DNA of 54,859 bases. It comes from JBEHWX01 sp048498995 (GTDB taxonomy: Bacteria; Bacteroidota; Ignavibacteria; OLB7). The number at the start of each line of letters is the position of its first letter. Positions within the stretch are counted from its first letter, which is position 1. This document shows positions 1 to 9,723 of the stretch, piece by piece. The translations under genes were made by a program, and so were the position numbers. The stretch covers positions 1-54,859 of the forward strand of contig JBEHWX010000036.1 in NCBI GenBank assembly GCA_048498995.1. The letters run 5' to 3'. The notes beneath the pieces were generated by a model. That model was not told where the DNA came from, ran no database searches, and was given only the letters and a program-made list of their open reading frames with translations.

Positions 1-2
1 TG

Positions 3-809
3 CCGGCGGCGGGACCTCGGCTGGCCACGGCCGTGGCCGCTCCGCTGGTCAGGCCGGTCACGGTCGTGACGGCGGCGGGAGTGCGGTTGGCCGGGACCGC
101 CGTAACGGTGGCGGGCCCGCTCGCGATGGCGATGTCGAACAACAACAACAACGGATCGAACAACTCCTCCGGCTCGGGAGGTAACAGCGGCTCCGGCAGT
201 GGATCGCGGCCGCCATCGGACCCGCCGGCTCGGCCTCCGCGCCGGCAGGCGCCGCAGCGCCCTCCGGCGCCGGGAGGGGGAACCCGGCCCGCGCGCGTGC
301 GACGGACCGCCACGCAAGCCGCCGGAACCGCCGCTGGGAACCAGCCGGCGCCAGCCGCCGGCGCGCCCGCGGCCGAGGGAGCCGCCGCCAGCGGAAGCCC
401 GGCGCCGAGGCTGTTCCGGAATCAGATGTCCCCGAGGCTGGCGGACGAGCTGGAGACCGCGGCGAACGTCGGCGTTCGCCCGGTTACGCCGAATGATCGC
501 GCGTTCCTCCGGTACGCGAACGAGGGGAAGATCAAGTGGGCGATTACCCAGGAAGGGGAGCTCAGGATCATTCCGGCCGAGTGGGGTGGTGAAGAGCTGT
601 TCCATTCAGTGCTGACCCGCGGCGCGCCGGTCCAGGCGGCGGGTGAGGCCAACATCGCCGTTAGTGGTGGCCGCGCGGTGGGCCTGGAGATCACGCCGCA
701 CAGCGGGCACTTCATGTTCGGCAACGACGCGGCCACCAACGCCGCGGTCGTCGATCTCGGCCGTGCCGCGTTCGGGCGCTTCGGCATCACGTTTCCCGTA
801 ACCCCATAA
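3..809 (+). CDS. C-terminal part of a polymorphic-toxin-like protein (5' end outside window)
   Basis: The frame is open from the window edge, so this is probably the 3' end of a longer gene; the GTG at 33 is only the first internal start. The visible part has a hydrophobic Ala/Val/Gly stretch, an Asn/Ser/Gly-rich spacer, then a Pro/Ala/Arg-rich linker, all low complexity. About 125 residues of globular domain follow, with the motifs FHSVLTRGAPVQAAGEANI and EITPHSGHF. From memory, a pattern of the type HSxLxxGxxVxxAGE...SGHY occurs in C-terminal domains of Rhs, haemagglutinin-type and other polymorphic toxins. A variable linker before a compact C-terminal domain, with a small acidic ORF 17 bp downstream, is the usual toxin/immunity arrangement. 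Catalytic activity is unknown and the family name is not certain. Confidence 0.5.
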   Translation, partial: PAAGPRLATAVAAPLVRPVTVVTAAGVRLAGTAVTVAGPLAMAMSNNNNNGSNNSSGSGGNSGSGSGSRPPSDPPARPPRRQAPQRPPAPGGGTRPARVRRTATQAAGTAAGNQPAPAAGAPAAEGAAASGSPAPRLFRNQMSPRLADELETAANVGVRPVTPNDRAFLRYANEGKIKWAITQEGELRIIPAEWGGEELFHSVLTRGAPVQAAGEANIAVSGGRAVGLEITPHSGHFMFGNDAATNAAVVDLGRAAFGRFGITFPVTP

Positions 810-826
810 TTCGGACACGCGTCGAG

Positions 827-1372
827 ATGAACGATCAAAGCTCCGAACAACTCCTGCATCGCTTCCTGCAAGGCCCCGCCGCGGCGGCCTCCGAGTGGCT
901 GCGGAGCGTCGACGGCGGCGAGGCATCGATCCCATCCGATTTCAACTGGCTCGGGCTCGCCGAAGGCTCGGCCGGGCTGGCTACCTCGACCGACGATGTC
1001 GAGTGGGGCAGGGTCGCCGTGAATATCTACGAGCGGCTGGCCGCCGGCGCGGAGCCCCGCCTCTCCGACAGGCTGCTGCACTCGGCGATGCTCGTCAGAG
1101 CACACTTCATTGCGCTGCTCGGTGACCGGTCCGATGATCCGCTGCTCGATGCGGACCGTATCGTCCGATGGTTCCTCGACGGTCTTCAGCTCCCTCCCGA
1201 TGAGGCCCGTCGTCGCGCCGATATCTGGCCGACGCTGTCGGCCCCCGAGATCCTGAGCCTTCGGGATATCAAGATCCGTCTCTCGCCGCTCGTGATGCTG
1301 GCCGAGGCCGGCCTTCTTCGCGAGCATCCGGAGCTCGATCGCTGGCTCCAGCTTCGGCCGGCGCTCCCGTGA
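827..1372 (+). CDS. Small acidic protein, candidate immunity partner
   Basis: 181 residues, Leu/Ala/Asp/Glu-rich and predicted mostly helical, with no signal peptide or membrane segment, so cytosolic. It begins 17 bp after the stop of the toxin-like gene and would be cotranscribed. I do not recognise a family. The immunity role is inferred only from size, composition and position directly 3' of a polymorphic-toxin-like C-terminus. Its last codons (A-L-P-stop) form the first unit of a tandem repeat that continues downstream. Confidence 0.5.
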   Translation: MNDQSSEQLLHRFLQGPAAAASEWLRSVDGGEASIPSDFNWLGLAEGSAGLATSTDDVEWGRVAVNIYERLAAGAEPRLSDRLLHSAMLVRAHFIALLGDRSDDPLLDADRIVRWFLDGLQLPPDEARRRADIWPTLSAPEILSLRDIKIRLSPLVMLAEAGLLREHPELDRWLQLRPALP

Positions 1373-1466
1373 TCCCGGCGCTCCCGTAATCCCGGCGCTC
1401 CGTGATCCCGGCGCTCCGTGATCCTGGTGCTCCCGTGATCCCGGTGCTCCCGTGATCCCGGCGGTG
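1359..1466. repeat. 16-17 bp tandem repeat starting at the stop codon of the preceding gene
   Basis: About six copies of a unit GGCGCTCCCGTGATCCC (17 bp, two copies 16 bp). The first copy contains the TGA stop of the gene ending at 1372. The stop triplet recurs at 1387 (as TAA), 1403, 1419, 1436 and 1453, which together cover all three forward frames. The array lies between the putative immunity gene and the TcA gene. Confidence 0.9.
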
Positions 1467-1602
1467 CCGATACCGGTGGCGCCGAGCCCGGCGCCGCCGA
1501 ATCGTTCGAGGTTGTTCCCTTCCATCACCGTCCGACAGCCGAGGCCAGGTCGCGGCTGCCGATGTCGTCAACAAGTCCATTTCCATAAGTCAGGGAATCA
1601 TC

Positions 1603-4600
1603 ATGAATCTCCCCGGTCGGACACTCTCGCTCGGAACGATCGGCAACGACGTCGAGACGCTCCATCACAGCCTGCGTCAGCTCGGCTACTCGATCGATGA
1701 GGACGAGGTCGACAAACGGCGCTACGACACGAGCACGCTCCGCGCGGTCATGGCCTTCCAGAAGGCGCGCCACCTCGTGATGACCGGCATCGTCGACGAC
1801 GCCACCGCCGCGGCCATGCACAGGGAGCTGGAGCTGGCGGCCAAGGGAGAGGCGTACATCGTCCGCGGCACCGTCCGCAACCCGAACGGCAAGCCGGTGG
1901 TCGGCGCCGAGGTGCGCGTGTTCGATCGCGACCTCCGGAGCGAACAGCTCCTCGGCGAGGGAACCACCGACAAGCGCGGCCGCTACGAGATCTCCTACAC
2001 CACCGCCAGGTTCAAGCGCGCCGAGAAGCGGACCGCCGATCTGGCCGTCAAGATCTTCGAGAACAAGAAGCCGGTCCACGAGCCGGGCATCGAGGAGATC
2101 CTCTTCAACGCGCCGGCCGTCGCCGTCGTCGACATCCGTCTGAAACAGGGGGAGACCCGCGTCGAGAGCGAGTTCGAGAAGATCATCCGCTCCATCTCGC
2201 CGCTCCTGGAGCAGCTTCCGATCGCCGAGCTGCGCGAGGATGGCCCCACGCGCGATATCACCTTCATCAACCGCGAAACCGCCTGGCCGCTCGACAAGCT
2301 GGAGCATCTGGTGGTGGCCCACCGCCTGGAGCGGATCGCGAAGATCCGTCCCGACTTCTTCTACGCGCTCCTCCGCGAGGACACGCTGCTGCGCATCGAC
2401 TTCGGCGGCACCATCCAGGCGCGCTTCTCGATCACGATCGCGACCGAGCTCGAGCCCCTCTTCTTCGATATCGTGCTGCTGGCGCCGGAGAAGATCCGCG
2501 GAGGCGTCGCCGCCGCGATCAAGCATGGCTACGTGCCGGCCGATCTGGCCGACGAGCTCGGCCAGATTCTCGAGATGCTCGCCCGCCGTCGCGACGAGGC
2601 CGAGCGCTACGCGCGCGACGAGCAGCCGAAGAAGATCTTCCGGATGATCTCGGCCAACATCGCCGCCGGCAAGCATCTGGAGCTGATGGAGATCCTCTCG
2701 ACCGATGCCCGCGGCGATCTTATGGGACTGGTCGACCGTCTCTCGAAGCTCGCCATCCTCGACGACGGCGCCGACCCGACGCACGTGGCCGGATCGCTCG
2801 CGCTCGGCGAGCTGCTCGGCTTCGAGGGACATCTCGTCGATGCCGTCCGTCGCGAGCATGGCGTCGAGAAGCCGGAGGATCTGCGCAAGCTCGCCTCGCT
2901 CGATCGCCCGGCGTGGCGCGCCGCGCTGGAGACCGCCGCGACGTCGAGCGCCGCCAGCCTCGCCGCGAAGTCCTCCGGCAAGGCCTCCGTGAAGGAGTCC
3001 GGCAACGGAGCGGAGAAGGCAACCGCCAAGGGAGCCGCCAAGGGGAGCGCCGGCAAGGAGAGCGCGTCGACGGAGAGTTCCGCCACGGCGAGCGCGGCGG
3101 CCGTCGATCCGAAGATGCTCGACTTTCAGGCGTCGCTTCTGGTGAGGAAGATGGAGCGCCGATTCCCGACCGCCGCCTTCACCGCCCAGCTGAAGCGCGA
3201 CGCCAAAAGCGCGATGGCCGACCGTCCGGGCCTTGCCGAGCTTCTCGACGCGCATCCGGATCTGGACCTGAGATCGACGAACATCGGCGAGTTCCTCAGG
3301 AAGAAGAAAATCTCTCCGGCCGATGACGACCCGAACGGCGCGCGCGCCACGCTCGAGAAGCTTCAGCGCGTCTTCAAGCTCGCCCCCACCTACAGGAAGA
3401 CCGACGCGCTCCTGAAGGAAGGGATCGACTCGGCCGCCTCCATCTACGCGATGGGGAAGACCCACTTCGTGAAGAAGATGTCCGAGAGCGGCACGTTCAC
3501 GAGGAAGGAGGCGGCGGAGGTTTACAACAAGGCGGCCGACACGCACGTGGCCGCCACCATGATCGCCGCGGAGCTGCGCGCGACCGCCGGTGCCGCCGAC
3601 ATCGCGGCGCTCTCCTCGCCGATGATGGCGATGAAGCTCAAGGCGGTCACCAAGGATTTCCCGAACCTCAAGAGCCTGTTCAAGACCATCGACATGTGCG
3701 GCTGCGACCACTGCCGCTCGGTCTACTCGCCGGCCGCGTATCTGGTCGATACCTTCCAGTTCCTGAAGAACCGTCTCGTGGTCGATACCACGGCCGGGCC
3801 GGGGAGCGTGAAGAAGGCCAAGGAGGTGCTCTTCTCGCGCCGGCCCGATCTCGGCGATCTCGACCTGAGCTGCGAGAACACGAACACGCCGCTCCCCTAC
3901 ATCGACCTGGTCTGCGAGCTGCTGGAGGATGCCGTTGCTCCCGAGGCCGGCGTTCCCTACAACGGCCCGATCGCCAGGGGGAAGATCTCGTCCGGCCTCT
4001 ACAACACGTTGAAGACCCACTTCCCTCTGACCGAGAGCGCGATGGTCTTCGACCACGATCTCGAAGGCGGCTACGTGGTGCGGGACGCGAAGGTGGTCTG
4101 CAAGATCATCCCGGACGGGATGCCGGATACCTGGAAGGTGAAGCGGCTTCGTCAGACGCATCTCTCCGCGGCCGAGCTGAGCGCCGCGCCGGAATATCTC
4201 AACACCGATGCCTACGAGACGCTCAGGACCACGAACTACGCGTTCAATCTTCCCTTCGATCTTTTCCACCAGGAGGGACGCGGCTACTTCGAGCAGTTCG
4301 GCACGCGGCGCGACGAGCTGATGCGCGCGCTGAAGCTGGCGGCCGGTCCGTCCGACGCGGCGATCGCGGCCGATGGGCTCGGCATCGCCGACGACGAGCG
4401 GGCGCTGATCGCCGACAGCGCGGCCGGCGATCCGGCCAGGCTGCGCGCCTACTGGAACACCGGCGCCGACGAGGCTCGGGAGAAGGTGAAGGTGGTCGAT
4501 ACGTTCCTCACCAAGAGCGAGCTGGCTTACGAGGATCTGGAGGAGCTGCTCCGGCGCCGGTTCATCAACCCCTCCGGCGCGATGTACATCAAGCATCTGG

Positions 4601-7600
4601 ACACCACCTGCGACACGGCGCAGAAGGTGATCGACAAGCTGGATGATGCCGCGGTCGACGCGCTCCACCGCTTCATCCGGCTCTGGCGGCGGATCGGCTG
4701 GAGCGCGCCGGAGCTGGATCGCGCGATCATGGCGCCGCGCATCGGCGGCGGCCACCTGAACGATACCACCATCGCGCGCCTCGGCGCGGTGGTCCGGCTC
4801 AAGGAGGATCTCCATCTGGCCATCGACGACGTCAGCTCCTTCTACGGGCCGATCCCGGCCGAGGGGAGCTCGTCGCGCTATGCGCGGCTCTTCCTGAACG
4901 AGGCGGCCAACGGCGCCATCGAGCCGATGCTCCTGCCGGAGCGGGTGGCCAAGAACGAGACGGACGAGCAGACCACGCCGGGGAGCGGCGTGAAGATCGC
5001 TCCGTATACCGGCTACCTCGCCCTCTCGCTCGGCGCGAAGCGGGAGGAGGTGAAGAAGCTCGTCGACAGCCTGGGAGCCTCGGCGGTCCTCACCTTCGAC
5101 AACATCGCCCGCGTCCACGCGATGAACGTGCTGGCCGCCGCGCTCGGCCTGGATGCCTCGTCGCTCCTGACGCTGATCGAGCTTACCGGCATCCAGCCGC
5201 TCGCCGATCCGTTCGCCACGCTCCGGTTCGTCGAGAAGGCGCGCGCGCTCCGCGCCGCCGGGCTCCGTCCCTCCGATCTCGCCTATCTGCTGAAGCACGC
5301 CGCCGATGATCCGGCCGCGCGCGACATGGCGCCCGCGGCCGTGGCCGCGATGCTCGGACGTCTGCGGACCGCCTACGCCGCGGCCGCGCAGGGGAAGTCG
5401 CCGTTCGATGGCGACGTGACGATCGAGGAGAACCGGAAGGTGCTGGCCGAGCTGCTGGGGCAGCTCCCCGGCTATCCCGGTGATGCCTCCGCGCCGATGC
5501 CGGATGCCGACCGGGCGAAGGTGCTCGCGATCGTCGACGGCACCTATGCCGACGCGATGCCGGCCTCTGACTTCATCGACTCCAGGCTCGGCCCCTGCTT
5601 CGACACGGCGCAGATCAAGGCGCGGATGACCGAGCTGGCCGCCGCGGCGCCGCCGAGGACCGCCGAGCGTCTGGCGCTGCTGCGGGCGCTGATCGACCCG
5701 ATCTTCCTCTATCTGGCCCGACTCGATCTGCTGATCGCGGAGGTCGCGGCCACCTATGTGCTGGAGCCTGACGTGGCCGCGGCGTTCGTGCGCGGCGCGC
5801 GGATGAAGGCTCCCGCGCCGGTGGCCGGCAGGACGGTGCTGGAGCTGCTGATGGCGCCGGCGCTCTCCGGCAACCTCGCGATCAACGACGGCAACTTCCC
5901 GAACCAGTACAGCGCCGCGAAGCTGCTCCACGCCATCGCGGCCATGCTCGTGCCGGTGCCGCTGACGCCGAGGGAGATCGCCTGGATGCTGAAGCACAAC
6001 GGCGCGCTCGGCTGGATGGAGCTCGACGGGCTCTGCTACGACGCGGGGATTCCCGCGGTGCCGTTCGACCGCTGGGAGCGGCTGCAGGGAGCGGTCGCGC
6101 TCGCGCGCGAGAATCCTCCGGTCGAGAACCGCGACGATCCGAGGCAGCCGATCACCATCTACTCCGTCTTCGATCTGGTGCTCGCCCCCGGCGCCACCAT
6201 CGCCGCGGTGACCGCGCTCCTGGCGCGCCTCACCGGCCTGGATGCCACGGTGCTGGCCGATCTGGATACCCACTTCGGCTTCTCGACGCCGAACCTCGAC
6301 AAGTACCGGCTCCCGGAGACCTACGGGACGCTGCGGGAAGCGGCCACCCTCGTGCGCGCCCTCGGCGTGGACGTCGCCACCGCGAAGACCCTCGCCAAGC
6401 CGAGGCTCGGTGATGCTGAGGTGGCCTCGCTCCGCCGCGCGCTCAAGGCGCGTTACACCGAGTCCGACTGGCTCGGCGTGCTCGGCGGCATTCAGGACGG
6501 GCTCCGCACCAAAAAGCGGGACGCGCTGGTGGCCTTCCTGCTGGCCGAAAATCCGGAGATGAAGAGCTCCGACGATCTGTTCGATTATTTCCTGGTGGAC
6601 GTGGAGATGTGCGCCTGCCAGCCCACCTCCCGCATCGTGCAGGCGCACGGCACCGTGCAGCTGTTCGTGCAGCGCTGCCGGATGGGACTCGAGCCGACGT
6701 CGGTCGCCAACGTGACCGCCGACGGCGACTGGGAGCAGTGGACCTGGATGCGGAACTACCGCGTGTGGGAGGCCAACCGGAAGATCTTCCTCTATCCCGA
6801 GAACTGGATCGAGCCGGAGCTGCGGGACGACAAGTCCTTCTTCTTCACCGAGATCGAGAACCAGCTGCTGCAGAACGAGCTGAGCGACCGCGCCGTGGAG
6901 GACGCGATGATCGGCTATCTGGAGAAGCTCGACGAGATCGCGATGCTCGAGGTGGTGACGGTCTACTATCAGACCGACATCCGGACGATGCACGTCTTCG
7001 CGCGCACCAAGGGGGGCGATCCTCCAGTGTACTACTACCGGCGCTTCGAGAAGGAGCAGTACTGGACGCCGTGGGAGAAGGTGGACCTGGATATCTCCGG
7101 CGATCACCTGATGGCGTTCATGCGGAACAACCGGCTCTACCTGGCCTGGCCCCTCTTCACCGAGCAGCCGAACGAGCGCCAGTCGATCACCATCCCGAGC
7201 TCCACGGTCGGCACGCCGGTGCCGAGGACCGAGAAGCAGCTGCGGGTGCAGCTGGCCATCAGCGAGCAGGCGGGGAAGAAGTGGCGTCCGAAGAAGATCT
7301 CGAAGCAGGGGCTGGTCACCTCCTGGTACAGCCGGCTTCCGCGGCGCGAGGATTTCCGCTTCATGCCGCTCGACCTCGGAACCGTCGGGTTCTACATCAC
7401 CTGCAGCTACATCGAGAACGGCACCTGGACCAACGGCGTCGACGGCGCCGGCGGAACGAACTTCCTCGGCCTGTTCATGCTCACCGGATGCAAGGGATAT
7501 CCCGAGCCGGTCCAGGGAGCATCGCTGCTGAACTACTACAGGTTCCTGCCGCAGTTCAGGGACACGGCGCTCCAGAATCTCCGCTTCGCCGAGCAGGGAC

Positions 7601-9708
7601 AGGACGCGCCGGACGATCTGGCGATCAAATCGATCTTCGACCAGGATTTCCGCGAGCTGCTCAACGCCACGCCGGGCACCTTCCGCGTGACCTATCCGCA
7701 GCAGATGTCGCTGATCGACATCATCCTTTTCACGATGCAGTTCCTGATGCCGGCCATGCCGGCCATGGCGGCCAAATCGCACGAGGTGGTGTCGGTGCCG
7801 CTCGGAACCCACATGCCCTACTTCTACGAGGACGGGCAGCGGGGCTTCGTGCTCCTTCCGGGATTCTACGGCGGCCAGGGGGGCGCCATCTCGAAGACCT
7901 TCTCCGACATCCTGAAGTTCACCGAGGATTGCCTGGCGCTGGCCACCAAGTACCTCCAGGAGCTTCAGGCCGATCCGAATCATGATCTCGGGAAGATGCT
8001 CTCCGACCTGGTGAAGGATCCGGAGTTCATCCGGCTCTGGGACGAGCTGATGGTCTACCTCTCGCTCGATTACGGCGTCCGCTTCAAGAGCTTCTACCAT
8101 CCGCTGGTCTGCCAACTGCGCGCCACGCTCTACCGCGACGGCATTCCGGGGCTGATGCGTCGCGACACGCAGCTGGTCAACACCGGCTTCCACTTCGGCG
8201 CCGGACCGACCTACGATCCGCAGCCGCTGGTGGCCACTCCCTATCCGATCGAGGATATCGACTTCTCGCAGGAGGGGAGCTACTCCTCCTACAACTGGGA
8301 GCTGTTCTTCCACCTGCCGCTGATGATCGCGGTGAAGCTGAGCAAGGATCAGCGCTTCGAGGAGGCGATGACCTGGTTCCACTACATCTTCAACCCGATC
8401 GGCGCCTCCGATGGCCCGGCGCCGCAGAAGTACTGGGTCACCAAGCCGTTCTACCAGGCGACCGATGACGATTACCGGAACCAGAGGATCGACAAGATCC
8501 TGAGCGACATCGCCAGCGATCCGACCGGGGCCACGATCAGCGATCTGGAGTTCGCCCTCGGCGAGTGGCGCGACAAGCCGTTCAAGCCGCACGTGATCGC
8601 CCGCACCCGTCCGGTGGCCTACCAGAAGGCGGTGCTGATGAAGTACATCGACAATCTGATCGCCTGGGGGGACAACCTGTTCCGGCAGGACACGATGGAG
8701 TCGGTGAACCAGGCGACGCAGATGTACATCCTGGCCGACAAGCTTCTCGGCCCGAAGCCGCGCGTGGTGCCGCCGGCCGTGCCGGTGCCGGTGGAGACCT
8801 TCAACCAGCTCGAGGCGAAGATCGACTTGTTCGGCAACGCGCTTCTGACGATCGAAAACCTGCTGCCGGATCTGCATCTGCCGCAGCAGCCGAACGACCC
8901 GGCCCCGCCGGTGCCGCTGACCGTCTCCTGTCTCTACTTCTGTATACCGCAGAACGACAAGATGCTGGAGTACTGGGATCTGGTGGCCGACCGCCTGTTC
9001 AAGGTCCGCCACTGCCAGAACATCGACGGCGTGGAGCGGGTGCTGGCGCTGTTCGCGCCGCCGATCGATCCCGGCATGCTGGTGCGCGCCGCGGCGGCCG
9101 GACTGGATATCTCGGACGTGCTGGCCGGCATGAGCGCGCCGCTGCCGCTCTACCGCTTCGGCACCATGGCGCAGAAGGCGACCGAGCTGGCCCAGCAGGT
9201 GAGCGGACTCGGCGCCGCCCTGCTGGCCGCGCTCGAGAAGCGGGACGCCGAGGGGCTCTCGCGTCTGCGCGCCGAACAGGAGGTGAAGGTGCTCGGCGCC
9301 GTGCGCCAGGTGAAGGAGCGGCAGATCCAGGAGTCGGAGGCGCAGATCGAGGCGCTCAAGCTCTCCAAGGGGGTGATCGAGGAGCGGCTGAAGTACTACC
9401 AGACCATCAAGAAGGTGCTCCCGAAGGAGCAGCTTCACATCGACAAGCTCGGCCAGGCGCATACCTATCAGGAGGCCGCGCAGGGGGTGCAGCTTGCCGC
9501 GTCGCTGATAGCGCTGATCCCGGATATCGACCTCGGCGCATCCGGCTTCGGCGGCACGCCGCTGGCGAAGTTCAAGTTCGGCGGACTGAACCTGGCGCAG
9601 GCCAGCAAGGCCGCCAGCGACGTCCTCTCCTTCCTGGCGCTGATGAGCACCAACGACGCGAGCATGGCCGCCATCGCCGGCGGCAACGACCGTCGCTGGG
9701 AGGGGTGA
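1603..9708 (+). CDS. Tc-toxin A-subunit-like protein, main N-terminal part, ended by an in-frame TGA
   Basis: 2701 residues. Residues 1-85 look like a peptidoglycan-binding (PGBD-1) fold and about 86-180 like a carboxypeptidase-regulatory/transthyretin-like domain (IVRGTVRNPNGKPVVGAEV). A Lys/Ala/Ser-rich linker follows near 450-500. The TcA/VRP1 body begins around 690 with CGCDHCRSVYSPAAYLVD. A Cys-containing segment near 1666 (CACQPTSRIVQAHGTVQLF) and the following region match the neuraminidase-like part of TcA proteins. About 2205-2300 (YNWELFFHLPLMIAVKL, TWFHYIFNPI) is also typical. The frame stops after RRWEG, where the family has a conserved Trp; the rest of the protein continues in the same frame (next entry). 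TcA proteins form the pentameric receptor-binding and translocation channel of Tc toxins. No TcB/TcC gene is in the window. The ATG follows CAGGGAATCATC, a weak ribosome-binding site. Confidence 0.85.
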   Translation: MNLPGRTLSLGTIGNDVETLHHSLRQLGYSIDEDEVDKRRYDTSTLRAVMAFQKARHLVMTGIVDDATAAAMHRELELAAKGEAYIVRGTVRNPNGKPVVGAEVRVFDRDLRSEQLLGEGTTDKRGRYEISYTTARFKRAEKRTADLAVKIFENKKPVHEPGIEEILFNAPAVAVVDIRLKQGETRVESEFEKIIRSISPLLEQLPIAELREDGPTRDITFINRETAWPLDKLEHLVVAHRLERIAKIRPDFFYALLREDTLLRIDFGGTIQARFSITIATELEPLFFDIVLLAPEKIRGGVAAAIKHGYVPADLADELGQILEMLARRRDEAERYARDEQPKKIFRMISANIAAGKHLELMEILSTDARGDLMGLVDRLSKLAILDDGADPTHVAGSLALGELLGFEGHLVDAVRREHGVEKPEDLRKLASLDRPAWRAALETAATSSAASLAAKSSGKASVKESGNGAEKATAKGAAKGSAGKESASTESSATASAAAVDPKMLDFQASLLVRKMERRFPTAAFTAQLKRDAKSAMADRPGLAELLDAHPDLDLRSTNIGEFLRKKKISPADDDPNGARATLEKLQRVFKLAPTYRKTDALLKEGIDSAASIYAMGKTHFVKKMSESGTFTRKEAAEVYNKAADTHVAATMIAAELRATAGAADIAALSSPMMAMKLKAVTKDFPNLKSLFKTIDMCGCDHCRSVYSPAAYLVDTFQFLKNRLVVDTTAGPGSVKKAKEVLFSRRPDLGDLDLSCENTNTPLPYIDLVCELLEDAVAPEAGVPYNGPIARGKISSGLYNTLKTHFPLTESAMVFDHDLEGGYVVRDAKVVCKIIPDGMPDTWKVKRLRQTHLSAAELSAAPEYLNTDAYETLRTTNYAFNLPFDLFHQEGRGYFEQFGTRRDELMRALKLAAGPSDAAIAADGLGIADDERALIADSAAGDPARLRAYWNTGADEAREKVKVVDTFLTKSELAYEDLEELLRRRFINPSGAMYIKHLDTTCDTAQKVIDKLDDAAVDALHRFIRLWRRIGWSAPELDRAIMAPRIGGGHLNDTTIARLGAVVRLKEDLHLAIDDVSSFYGPIPAEGSSSRYARLFLNEAANGAIEPMLLPERVAKNETDEQTTPGSGVKIAPYTGYLALSLGAKREEVKKLVDSLGASAVLTFDNIARVHAMNVLAAALGLDASSLLTLIELTGIQPLADPFATLRFVEKARALRAAGLRPSDLAYLLKHAADDPAARDMAPAAVAAMLGRLRTAYAAAAQGKSPFDGDVTIEENRKVLAELLGQLPGYPGDASAPMPDADRAKVLAIVDGTYADAMPASDFIDSRLGPCFDTAQIKARMTELAAAAPPRTAERLALLRALIDPIFLYLARLDLLIAEVAATYVLEPDVAAAFVRGARMKAPAPVAGRTVLELLMAPALSGNLAINDGNFPNQYSAAKLLHAIAAMLVPVPLTPREIAWMLKHNGALGWMELDGLCYDAGIPAVPFDRWERLQGAVALARENPPVENRDDPRQPITIYSVFDLVLAPGATIAAVTALLARLTGLDATVLADLDTHFGFSTPNLDKYRLPETYGTLREAATLVRALGVDVATAKTLAKPRLGDAEVASLRRALKARYTESDWLGVLGGIQDGLRTKKRDALVAFLLAENPEMKSSDDLFDYFLVDVEMCACQPTSRIVQAHGTVQLFVQRCRMGLEPTSVANVTADGDWEQWTWMRNYRVWEANRKIFLYPENWIEPELRDDKSFFFTEIENQLLQNELSDRAVEDAMIGYLEKLDEIAMLEVVTVYYQTDIRTMHVFARTKGGDPPVYYYRRFEKEQYWTPWEKVDLDISGDHLMAFMRNNRLYLAWPLFTEQPNERQSITIPSSTVGTPVPRTEKQLRVQLAISEQAGKKWRPKKISKQGLVTSWYSRLPRREDFRFMPLDLGTVGFYITCSYIENGTWTNGVDGAGGTNFLGLFMLTGCKGYPEPVQGASLLNYYRFLPQFRDTALQNLRFAEQGQDAPDDLAIKSIFDQDFRELLNATPGTFRVTYPQQMSLIDIILFTMQFLMPAMPAMAAKSHEVVSVPLGTHMPYFYEDGQRGFVLLPGFYGGQGGAISKTFSDILKFTEDCLALATKYLQELQADPNHDLGKMLSDLVKDPEFIRLWDELMVYLSLDYGVRFKSFYHPLVCQLRATLYRDGIPGLMRRDTQLVNTGFHFGAGPTYDPQPLVATPYPIEDIDFSQEGSYSSYNWELFFHLPLMIAVKLSKDQRFEEAMTWFHYIFNPIGASDGPAPQKYWVTKPFYQATDDDYRNQRIDKILSDIASDPTGATISDLEFALGEWRDKPFKPHVIARTRPVAYQKAVLMKYIDNLIAWGDNLFRQDTMESVNQATQMYILADKLLGPKPRVVPPAVPVPVETFNQLEAKIDLFGNALLTIENLLPDLHLPQQPNDPAPPVPLTVSCLYFCIPQNDKMLEYWDLVADRLFKVRHCQNIDGVERVLALFAPPIDPGMLVRAAAAGLDISDVLAGMSAPLPLYRFGTMAQKATELAQQVSGLGAALLAALEKRDAEGLSRLRAEQEVKVLGAVRQVKERQIQESEAQIEALKLSKGVIEERLKYYQTIKKVLPKEQLHIDKLGQAHTYQEAAQGVQLAASLIALIPDIDLGASGFGGTPLAKFKFGGLNLAQASKAASDVLSFLALMSTNDASMAAIAGGNDRRWEG

Positions 9709-9723
9709 AAACAGAAGGAGAGC

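Noticed and set aside
9565..9708. A frameshift as cause of the TcA split
   Set aside because: The downstream part continues in exactly the same frame after the TGA, so a point change explains it and no indel is needed.
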